Assembly (NCBI GenBank): GCA_017455385.1
Contig: JAFTBD010000141.1
Coordinates: 1 to 6,764 of the forward strand
Direction: 5' to 3'
Origin: Clostridia bacterium
GTDB lineage: Bacteria > Bacillota > Clostridia > Christensenellales > CAG-1252
Length of the DNA stretch: 6,764 nucleotides
In this document: positions 1 through 4,427 of the stretch, in pieces
How the letters are laid out: every line of letters starts with the position of its first letter
How positions within the stretch are numbered: the first letter of the stretch is position 1
Made by a program: the position numbers and the translations under genes
Notes under the pieces: generated by a model
What the model was told of the DNA's origin: nothing
The model's input: only the letters and a program-made list of their open reading frames with translations
Database searches by the model: none

Positions 1-75
1 CCGATCTCTCTCGAAGCGGCGATGAGCATGATCGCAGGTACGGCGCGCAGCATGGGCGTCACGGTGGAAGACTAA
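1..75 (+). CDS. rplK: 50S ribosomal protein L11, C-terminal end (partial)
   Basis: The window opens in frame inside a coding region whose last 24 residues read as the C-terminal end of L11: an ISLEAAMSMI helix, then GTARSMGV and a short acidic tail ending VED before TAA at 73-75. L11 binds the GTPase-associated centre of 23S rRNA at the base of the L7/L12 stalk and takes part in factor binding and the stringent response. The GTARSMG block is typical of the rRNA-binding C-terminal domain. The stop codon overlaps the TAAGGAGG ribosome binding site of rplA, so the two are almost certainly translated from one mRNA. The start and most of the gene lie upstream of the window. The call rests on a short segment, but the position directly before rplA makes it secure. 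Confidence 0.93.
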   Translation, partial: PISLEAAMSMIAGTARSMGVTVED

Positions 76-89
76 GGAGGCAAGCGAAT

Positions 90-785
90 ATGAAAATCAG
101 CAAGAGATTCAAAGAGGCGTCTGCCTTAGTTGAAAAGAACAAAATTTACGACAGCGTCGAAGCTATGGACCTCGCGGTCAAAGCTGCGACCGCCAAGTTT
201 GACGAGTCTGTTGAGCTCCACGTGAAGCTCGGCGTGGACAGCAAGCACGCGGATCAACAAGTCCGTGGCGTGGTGGTCCTCCCCAACGGTACCGGTAAGA
301 GCGTCAAAGTGCTCGTTATCGCCAAGGGTGAAAAGGCGGACGAAGCGCAGGCTGCCGGCGCGGATATCGTCGGCGCGGAAGAGATCATCGCCAAGATCCA
401 AAAGGACAACTGGTTTGACTTTGACGTATGTATCACCACTCCCGATATGATGGGTATGGTCGGTCGTATCGCTCGTTTGCTCGGTCCTAAGGGTCTCATG
501 CCGAACCCGAAGAGCGGCACCGTCACGATGGATGTCGCCAAGGCGATCAAGGAAGTCAAAGCAGGTAAGGTCGAGTACAGACTGGACAAGACCAATATCA
601 TCCACGTAGCCGTCGGCAAGGTCAGTTTCGGCGCGGAGAAGCTCCACGAGAACTTCGCCACCGTTATGGACGCCATCATCAAGGCGAAGCCGAGCACCGC
701 GAAAGGCACCTACCTCCGCAGTGTGAGCATCTCCACCACGATGGGCCCCGGCATCAAAGTCAGCTACGCCAAGGCGAATTCTTAA
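90..785 (+). CDS. rplA: 50S ribosomal protein L1
   Basis: This encodes a 231-residue L1, the normal bacterial length. L1 forms the mobile L1 stalk on 23S rRNA that guides deacylated tRNA out of the E site, and in many bacteria it also represses its own operon mRNA. Visible landmarks are the N-terminal KRFKEA and the segment with EKNKIYDSVEAMDLAV, the VDSKHADQQVRG strand (about 49-60), and the family signature RLLGPKGLMPNP with SGTVT (about 129-146). The C-terminal return to domain I carries LDKTNIIHVAVGKVSF (about 165-180) and KGTYLRSVSISTTMGPGI (about 205-222). The ATG at 90 follows AGGAGG (75-80) with 9 bases of spacing, 14 bases after the rplK stop. No terminator is seen after the stop codon, so rplKA transcripts probably read into the L10 leader. 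Confidence 0.98.
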   Translation: MKISKRFKEASALVEKNKIYDSVEAMDLAVKAATAKFDESVELHVKLGVDSKHADQQVRGVVVLPNGTGKSVKVLVIAKGEKADEAQAAGADIVGAEEIIAKIQKDNWFDFDVCITTPDMMGMVGRIARLLGPKGLMPNPKSGTVTMDVAKAIKEVKAGKVEYRLDKTNIIHVAVGKVSFGAEKLHENFATVMDAIIKAKPSTAKGTYLRSVSISTTMGPGIKVSYAKANS

Positions 786-794
786 TAAAATCGC

Positions 795-823
795 TTGACG
801 TCAGTCAACAACTATCATATAAT
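795..823 (+). promoter_or_regulatory. Strong sigma-A type promoter of the rplJL unit
   Basis: A -35 box TTGACG (795-800, 5 of 6 consensus) is separated by exactly 17 bases from a perfect -10 box TATAAT (818-823). The predicted start is near 830, which coincides with the 5' edge of the L10 leader. It lies only nine bases beyond the rplA stop, so rplJL can be transcribed both from here and by readthrough from rplKA. The -35 box sits in a small dyad, TTGAC-GTCA-GTCAA (795-808). Confidence 0.85.
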
Positions 824-829
824 AACAAA

Positions 830-945
830 GTCTTAAGACAGCAAGTGGCGTAAGCCGTAAACCGCAAGGACTTGCCGAGGATGCGTTTAGAACTATCAAG
901 TAGAACTATGCTCTCGTCGTCTTATGACTGCGAGAGCATTTTATA
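830..945 (+). ncRNA. L10 leader (autoregulatory mRNA leader of rplJL)
   Basis: This is the untranslated leader ahead of rplJ, and its sequence fits the Firmicutes ribosomal L10 leader family: an AGACAGC block, a stem, and the conserved TTGCCGAGG. The main stem GCAAGT (841-846) pairs with ACTTGC (870-875). It encloses a small GGC/GCC hairpin (847-849 with 854-856), and the unpaired GAC and CCGAGG flanks resemble the kink-type L10 binding site. A weak outer stem (831-836 with 886-891, one T-T mismatch) can close the motif. Downstream lies an attenuator hairpin. Known biology: the L10-(L7/L12) complex binds this leader and lowers expression of its own operon. The exact antiterminator partner here is inferred. 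UAAGAC (834-839) can pair with GUCUUA (919-924) inside the attenuator. Confidence 0.85.
908..944 (+). terminator. Attenuator hairpin in the L10 leader
   Basis: ATGCTCTCG (908-916) is the perfect reverse complement of CGAGAGCAT (931-939), giving a 9-bp stem. The 14-base loop contains a further GTC/GAC pairing (919-921 with 926-928). A short T stretch, TTTT followed by ATAT (from 939), comes after it. Sitting about 40 bases before the rplJ start inside an L10 leader, it is best read as a conditional terminator used when L10 complex occupies the leader. The T tract is short, so termination may be only partial. Confidence 0.75.
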
Positions 946-984
946 TCAAAATGCGTCCATTATTCTGTAAAGGAGGTATGTAAC

Positions 985-1500
985 GTGTCAACAGCATTAG
1001 AAGCCAAGAAACAGCTTGTCGAAGAGCTCAAGACGAAGATCGAAGGATCCGCGTCCATCGTCATCGTCGATTACAAAGGTCTCACCGTTGCCGAAGATAC
1101 CGAGCTCCGTAAGGCGCTCCGCGAGGCAAATGTCGACTATCGCGTGCTCAAGAACAGACTGATGCAAAAGGCATTCAACGAGCTCGGTTATTCCGACTTC
1201 GACGAGGCGCTCAACGGTCCTACCGCAGTGGCGTTCGCAGGTTCGGATCCCTGTGCTCCCGCGAAGATCCTTTTGGAGAGCGTGGACAAGTACAAGAAGA
1301 TGACCATCAAATGCGGTATGGTAGACGGCTCTTATATCGACCTGGATGGCGTGAAAGAGCTCGCGACTTTGCCGCCGAAAGAGGTCCTCATTGCGAAGTT
1401 GCTCGGTACTTTGCAAGCACCGGCGACCGGACTTGTCAGAGTGCTTAGCGAGACCATCGCGGGACTTGCCAGAGTTCTCAATCAGATCGCGGAAAGGTAA
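985..1500 (+). CDS. rplJ: 50S ribosomal protein L10
   Basis: This encodes a 171-residue L10 (family usually about 165-175), the protein that anchors L7/L12 dimers to the 50S stalk base next to L11. The N-terminal rRNA-binding domain shows VDYKGLTVAE (28-37), VLKNRLMQKA (54-63) and GPTAVAFA (78-85). Next comes LPPKEVLIAKLLGTLQAP (129-146), then a C-terminal helix TGLVRVLSETIAGLARVLNQIA (about 148-169), the expected docking site for L7/L12 dimers. The start is GTG at 985, chosen because AAAGGAGG (969-976) lies 8 bases upstream and because the protein then begins MSTALEAKKQ as the family does. An ATG at 978 is one base from that site and is followed at once by TAA. Expression is probably controlled by the L10 leader and attenuator just upstream. 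It is co-transcribed with rplL. Confidence 0.98.
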   Translation: MSTALEAKKQLVEELKTKIEGSASIVIVDYKGLTVAEDTELRKALREANVDYRVLKNRLMQKAFNELGYSDFDEALNGPTAVAFAGSDPCAPAKILLESVDKYKKMTIKCGMVDGSYIDLDGVKELATLPPKEVLIAKLLGTLQAPATGLVRVLSETIAGLARVLNQIAER

Positions 1501-1578
1501 ACCAATTCACCAATATTACCAACAATACCATTATTAAAATAAAAAAAGAAAAAGAAAATTATTTGGAGGAATAGAAAA
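1501..1578 (+). promoter_or_regulatory. A-rich rplJ-rplL spacer with rplL ribosome binding site
   Basis: The 78 bases between the L10 stop and the L7/L12 start are almost free of G. The first part repeats ACCAA-like units, and then comes an A-rich run before the GGAGGA site (1565-1570), which sits 8 bases from the ATG. No hairpin followed by a T tract is visible, so rplJ and rplL share a transcript. An unstructured A/U-rich stretch ahead of a strong binding site would favour high translation of L7/L12, needed in several copies per L10. That role is inference. Confidence 0.5.
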
Positions 1579-1962
1579 ATGGCAGATATCGAAAAGATGA
1601 TCGAAGAAATTAAATCCATGACCGTGCTGGAGATCAGCAAACTTGTGAAGGCTCTCGAGGAAGAGTTCGGCGTGTCCGCTGCTGCTCCCGTGGCTGTCGC
1701 TGCGGCTCCCGCTGCAGGCGCTGCTGCCGCTGCTCCCGCTGCGGAAGAGAAGACCGAGTTCACCGTTGTCCTGAAGGCTGCGGGCGCGAACAAGATCGCT
1801 GTTATCAAGGCTGTTCGTGAGCTCACCCAGCTCGGCCTTGCCGAGGCGAAGGGTCTCGTCGATGGCGCTCGGTTGCCCGTCAAAGAGAATGTCAGCAAGG
1901 AAGAGGCAGACAAGGCTGTCGAGCTCCTCAAGGCTGCCGGCGCCGAGGTCGAGGTTAAGTAA
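1579..1962 (+). CDS. rplL: 50S ribosomal protein L7/L12
   Basis: This encodes a 127-residue L7/L12, the multi-copy stalk protein that recruits and stimulates the translation GTPases (EF-Tu, EF-G, IF2, RF3). Three parts are clear. There is an N-terminal dimerisation and L10-binding domain (about 1-31, with the MTVLEISKLVKALEEEFGV segment). An Ala/Pro-rich flexible hinge follows (about 32-55). The C-terminal factor-binding domain (about 57-127) carries KTEFTVVLKAAGANKIAVIKAVRELT, the GLGLAEAK-like GLAEAKGLVDGA and EEADKAVELLKAAGAEVEVK. GGAGGA (1565-1570) precedes the ATG by 8 bases. It is the last gene of the unit, with a strong terminator from 1984. Neighbouring genes often include rpoB, but it is not downstream here. 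Confidence 0.98.
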   Translation: MADIEKMIEEIKSMTVLEISKLVKALEEEFGVSAAAPVAVAAAPAAGAAAAAPAAEEKTEFTVVLKAAGANKIAVIKAVRELTQLGLAEAKGLVDGARLPVKENVSKEEADKAVELLKAAGAEVEVK

Positions 1963-1983
1963 TTTACTTGCAAACCTTATTAG

Positions 1984-2023
1984 AAAAGAAAGCCATTGGT
2001 TTTACCGATGGCTTTCTTTTTTT
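1984..2023 (+). terminator. Intrinsic terminator of the rplJL unit
   Basis: A 16-bp stem is formed by 1984-1999 (AAAAGAAAGCCATTGG) and 2005-2020, with one G-T wobble (1997 with 2007) and a 5-base loop TTTTA (2000-2004). A T run covers 2017-2023. It lies 22 bases after the rplL stop. Read on the other strand the stem also ends in a T-rich arm, so it may stop transcription from the convergent DUF1540 gene as well. Confidence 0.95.
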
Positions 2024-2037
2024 CGCATTATTCAAGT

Positions 2038-2110
2038 TAGAGTGGTGCGAAGACAAACGCTCCGCCAAATGTCGTGAGACAGTGTAGAGGGGGGGTGGAT
2101 GCGAACGCAT
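2038..2110. repeat. Imperfect direct repeat, copy 1
   Basis: This copy begins TAGAGTGGTGCGAAGACAAA and continues through CTCCGCCAAAT and CGTGAGACAG to a G run (2089-2095) and an ATGCGAACGCAT inverted repeat (2099-2110). Aligned without gaps to the copy at 2156, the first 57 bases differ at about five positions, and similarity fades over the last 15. It starts 14 bases after the rplL terminator and has no convincing reading frame. It is probably a dispersed non-coding repeat family, but only two copies are visible here. Confidence 0.75.
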
Positions 2111-2155
2111 TATTATTTCTCACTATTGCTTATTTACTCAAAACAAGTGACAGAG

Positions 2156-2226
2156 TAGAGTGGTGCGAAGACAAAGGCTCCGCCAAATAGCGTGAGACAG
2201 CGTAGAAGGGGGTAGAGGCGAGCGCA
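2156..2226. repeat. Imperfect direct repeat, copy 2
   Basis: This is the second copy of the unit at 2038, offset by 118 bases. It shares TAGAGTGGTGCGAAGACAAA, GCTCCGCCAAAT, CGTGAGACAG and GTAGA, and reads AGGGGG where copy 1 has a run of seven G. The 45 bases between the copies are A+T-rich and unrelated to the unit. The downstream half of this copy (2193-2212) also serves as the left arm of the inverted repeat ending at 2319, so the direct and inverted repeats are intertwined. No transposase or coding potential is seen. Confidence 0.75.
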
Positions 2227-2319
2227 CTCCGAGAAGGCGGGTCTGAGCGTACTTTGTGTACGTGATGCCCACCGACGAGGAAAGTCAGCGAAGCATATGC
2301 CCCCTTATGCGCTGTCTCA
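2193..2319. repeat. Long inverted repeat enclosing smaller hairpins
   Basis: The left arm 2193-2212 (TGAGACAGCG, five bases, GGGGG) matches the reverse complement of the right arm 2300-2319 (CCCCC, TTATG, CGCTGTCTCA) at 18 of 20 positions. The 87-base interior can fold further. GCGTAC (2247-2252) pairs with GTACGT (2258-2263) around a 5-base loop, extended by GGGT (2239-2242) with GCCC (2267-2270) and GG (2236-2237) with CC (2272-2273). A small GAC/GTC hairpin follows (2274-2276 with 2284-2286). The right arm overlaps the last codon of the minus-strand DUF1540 gene and supplies its TGA stop. It could be a palindromic repeat, a 3' end structure of that mRNA, or a structured RNA. The sequence alone does not decide. 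Confidence 0.65.
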
Positions 2320-2625
2320 TCCCCGTTTGCGGGTCATACATTTGGTCTTAACGAGTCCATCTTCGATGTTGATCGCTTCCAGTCCGCACATACAGTTCAC
2401 GTTGAAGATACAGTCCGCGGAGCACTGCACCACCGTATCCACGTTGTCGAGGACGTCCATTTCGGGTGCCGCTTCGTAATTGGCGAATATCTGAGACAGC
2501 TCTCCGCCGTCTCTTTTGATCTTGCTCTTGCAAACGCCGTTCGCGCCGATGTCGATGATCCCCGCCATACAGCGTTCGCATTCATTGTGTTCACAGTTGC
2601 TCGTTCCGCATCTAAGTCCTTTCAT
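2317..2625 (-). CDS. Double DUF1540 cysteine-rich protein
   Basis: This encodes a 102-residue protein with ten cysteines in two five-Cys clusters: Cys6, 11, 16, 19, 32 and Cys68, 72, 78, 80, 96. Each resembles a DUF1540 module, a C-x(3-4)-C-x-x-N core, a central Cys pair, a hydrophobic I-x-I strand and a final Cys. The function of DUF1540 is not established. The Cys pattern suggests metal binding or disulfides, which is inference. No signal peptide or membrane segment is visible, so a cytoplasmic location is likely. The start is the ATG at 2623-2625 because GGAGGA (2633-2638 on the plus strand) precedes it with 7 bases of spacing. The in-frame ATG at 2670 lacks a binding site and lies inside the likely -10 box. 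The stop codon lies in the inverted repeat ending at 2319. It is convergent with rplL and divergent from the gene at 2757. Confidence 0.85.
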   Translation of the reverse strand: MKGLRCGTSNCEHNECERCMAGIIDIGANGVCKSKIKRDGGELSQIFANYEAAPEMDVLDNVDTVVQCSADCIFNVNCMCGLEAINIEDGLVKTKCMTRKRG

Positions 2626-2668
2626 TCTTTTTTCCTCCGCAGGAGTAGTATTGCCGTGAAGTTTATGC

Positions 2669-2697
2669 ATTATACGGCGAGCGTATATAGGTGGTGA
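2669..2697 (-). promoter_or_regulatory. Possible promoter of the DUF1540 gene
   Basis: On the minus strand a perfect TATAAT (2669-2674) lies about 44 bases upstream of the chosen start. A weak -35 candidate TCACCA (2692-2697, 3 of 6) is 17 bases away. The -10 is convincing and the -35 is not, so an activator or a different -35 could be involved. It sits back to back with the plus-strand promoter at 2707. Confidence 0.45.
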
Positions 2698-2706
2698 TAT
2701 TTCCTC

Positions 2707-2735
2707 TTGAAAGAATACGCCAATCGTGTTACTAT
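2707..2735 (+). promoter_or_regulatory. Promoter of the unknown gene at 2757
   Basis: TTGAAA (2707-2712, 4 of 6) and TACTAT (2730-2735, 4 of 6) are separated by 17 bases. The predicted start near 2742 leaves a very short leader that just includes the GAGAGGA binding site (2744-2750) before the ATG at 2757. This also argues against any start codon upstream of 2757. Confidence 0.6.
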
Positions 2736-2756
2736 GGTTACAAGAGAGGATGCTCT

Positions 2757-3881
2757 ATGGAACAAAAGAAAATCGATAGTTTGATCGCTACCGTGAAAGA
2801 TGATCGGAATAAACTCTCTTATTTGCACCTGAAGGAAGAGAATGGTGTCTTTTCGTACGCCGGTTGGGTGTCGAATTTCGGGATCTACAGAATAGTCGAC
2901 AATGATAATAAAGACCCTGTATTTCTTGATCTTTATACGGAGAAGGGGCTCTTTCTCTTGTTTGTTTTGGCGTCATGCTGGTCGAGGACGGGACCATACG
3001 AGAATGCCGCCTATTTCACGCTTTATATCAAGGATCATTGGAATGCAGACATCACTTCTTATTCAAAAGAGTTCATCGACGAAGAAAGGGAAGATCGGGA
3101 ACGTGCGGTAAAAACCATCTTGAAAGAGTATCGGAATATCGCACGGAAAGAGATCGCGTTTCGCCCCGACTTTTATGACGGCGTGTACGTTTTGACTGAG
3201 AAATGGGAAGAGATCAAGGAGTCCCTTCGCGAATCGGAAGAGAAAGGCGATTATACGATCTTTATTCGTTTTATAAGGAGCATCAACGGGCTGGGCGGAC
3301 ATAATCAAGAAGGAAAAATGCGTATCAAGATCCCTTTGATCTTGCGAGAGCTGGCGATCGCCAAGAGATACAGAGGGATACCGAAGGAATGGTGCTGTGT
3401 TCCCGACAAACGAGTTTTGGACGCTTGTAAGGAACTGGAGATCGGCTTCGACTTTCCGGATGCGAATGGGCGATATCCCTTGAAGGGGATCCGGACGCTG
3501 GATGGTCAAATGCGTCAGGTATTGAAAGAATCACAAATCATTTATTCTTTATTCGGCGAATTATATGACATAGCGCTATTTGCTTATCAGGATCTTTTCG
3601 AAGAAGACATCAAGAAAGGAGAAAGTATGGAAAGAAAGATCGTTGAAGTGAAGGTACTGGGCGTGTGCCCCAATCTGTCTCACTATGAACTGGATGAGGC
3701 GTATGTGAATTGTGACAGCGATAGGATAGGGCTCCCGCTCCTCATCTCGGAAAGCGGCGACGCGCAAGGTCCGATGCTTTATAGCATCATGATCGTTTAT
3801 CAAGATGGTTCGCGAGAATTGATGGACGGGATCGACCGCTCGAAGATGATGGAGTATCTCCCTTATATCAAGGTCGAATAG
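2757..3881 (+). CDS. Protein of unknown function, 374 residues
   Basis: I do not recognise this family with confidence. The ATG at 2757 is chosen because GAGAGGA (2744-2750) precedes it by 6 bases and a promoter lies just upstream. The in-frame GTG at 2691 would start before that promoter. The protein is soluble, charged and without a signal peptide. A hydrophobic stretch around 63-75 (LFLLFVLASCW) is followed by SRTGPYENAAYF (76-87). A Lys/Glu-rich helical region lies at about 104-130. INGLGGHNQEGKMRIKIPLILREL (176-199) is followed by WCCVPDKRVLDAC (212-224). The INGLG plus VPD arrangement faintly recalls the helix-hairpin-helix and catalytic Asp of HhH-GPD DNA glycosylases, but this is weak. 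Residues 291-374 look like a separate domain and begin at a Met with its own ribosome binding site. The gene is visibly richer in A+T than the ribosomal protein genes. No terminator follows it. Confidence 0.85.
   Translation: MEQKKIDSLIATVKDDRNKLSYLHLKEENGVFSYAGWVSNFGIYRIVDNDNKDPVFLDLYTEKGLFLLFVLASCWSRTGPYENAAYFTLYIKDHWNADITSYSKEFIDEEREDRERAVKTILKEYRNIARKEIAFRPDFYDGVYVLTEKWEEIKESLRESEEKGDYTIFIRFIRSINGLGGHNQEGKMRIKIPLILRELAIAKRYRGIPKEWCCVPDKRVLDACKELEIGFDFPDANGRYPLKGIRTLDGQMRQVLKESQIIYSLFGELYDIALFAYQDLFEEDIKKGESMERKIVEVKVLGVCPNLSHYELDEAYVNCDSDRIGLPLLISESGDAQGPMLYSIMIVYQDGSRELMDGIDRSKMMEYLPYIKVE
3615..3629 (+). promoter_or_regulatory. Possible internal translation start in the gene at 2757
   Basis: AAAGGAG (3615-3621) lies 5 bases before an in-frame ATG (3627-3629), codon 291 of the enclosing gene. 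Initiation here would yield an 84-residue protein beginning MERKIVEVKVLGVC and ending YLPYIKVE. The site is stronger than the one at the main start, but A/G-rich Lys/Glu codons produce such matches by chance. Confidence 0.35.
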
Positions 3882-3925
3882 AGGAGATCGGAAGGATATA
3901 CAAAGAGATCTTCGTCGGAGAAATG

Positions 3926-3954
3926 TTGCACTCGCGCGCCGAAAGTGATACAAT
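3926..3954 (+). promoter_or_regulatory. Extended -10 promoter of rplI
   Basis: TACAAT (3949-3954) is preceded by the extended -10 element TG (3946-3947). A partial -35, TTGCAC (3926-3931), lies 17 bases from the -10. The predicted start is near 3961, 20 bases before the L9 ATG, so rplI has its own promoter rather than depending on the gene ending at 3881. Confidence 0.75.
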
Positions 3955-3980
3955 AATAAAAAAAGAATAAGGTGGTATGT

Positions 3981-4427
3981 ATGAAAGTCGTATTGCTCCA
4001 AGATGTGAAAAATAAGGGAAAGAAAGGTGACATCGTCAACGTGAATGACGGCTATGCGATGAATTTCCTGATCCCCAAGGGGCTCGCGGTGGCGGCGTCC
4101 GCCTCTGCGGTGAATGAGACCAATCAGAAGAAGGCGGCGGAGATCGCCCGCAAGGAGAAAGAGTTTGCGGCGGCGCAGGCACTCGCCGAGAGGCTCAATA
4201 TGGCTACGGTGACCCTCTATGTGAAATGCGGCGAGAGCGGGAAGCTCTTCGGCAGCGTCACCAGCAAGGAGATCGCCGAGGAACTGAAAAAGCAGGGTTT
4301 CGACGTGGACAAGAAGAACGTCCTCCTCGAGGAGCCCATTCGTAAGCTCGGGCGCGTCACCGTGGAGCTGAAACTTTATCCCGGCGTCCGCACCAAGATC
4401 AACGTCGTGGTCGCCGAGGCGAAATAG
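3981..4427 (+). CDS. rplI: 50S ribosomal protein L9
   Basis: This encodes a 148-residue L9, the usual length. L9 binds domain V of 23S rRNA near the L1 stalk and extends a long helix away from the subunit; loss affects frame maintenance. The N-terminal domain (1-39) begins MKVVLLQDVKNKGKKGD and contains the family signature GKKGDIVNVNDGYAMNFL with IPKG (13-34). A long charged helix follows (about 41-74, NETNQKKAAEIARKEKEF). The C-terminal domain (about 75-148) shows GKLFGSVT (87-94) and LGRVTVELKLYPGV. The ATG at 3981 gives the canonical MKVVLL start behind AAGGTGG (3969-3975). In-frame GTG at 3972 lies in that site and is rejected. L9 is often encoded with rpsR or dnaB; here it stands alone with its own promoter and abuts a convergent gene. 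Confidence 0.98.
   Translation: MKVVLLQDVKNKGKKGDIVNVNDGYAMNFLIPKGLAVAASASAVNETNQKKAAEIARKEKEFAAAQALAERLNMATVTLYVKCGESGKLFGSVTSKEIAEELKKQGFDVDKKNVLLEEPIRKLGRVTVELKLYPGVRTKINVVVAEAK

Noticed and set aside
126..709. Long minus-strand open frames opposite rplA
   Set aside because: They are shadows of a highly conserved ribosomal gene, show no recognisable protein and have no ribosome binding site. The same applies to the frame opposite rplJ (997-1416) and the frame covering rplL (1482-1973).
978..983. Start-stop pair ATG-TAA between the ribosome binding site and the rplJ GTG
   Set aside because: The ATG is only one base from the AGGAGG site, too close for initiation. The GTG at 985 has ideal spacing and gives the family N-terminus.
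2038..2226. CRISPR array
   Set aside because: There are only two imperfect copies, the unit is too long and the spacing is a single 45-base interval; no cas genes are present.
2277..2286. GAGGAAAGTC resembling the conserved RNase P RNA block
   Set aside because: The flanking bases do not continue the RNase P consensus and there is no room for the rest of that RNA. It is explained as a small hairpin loop inside the inverted repeat.
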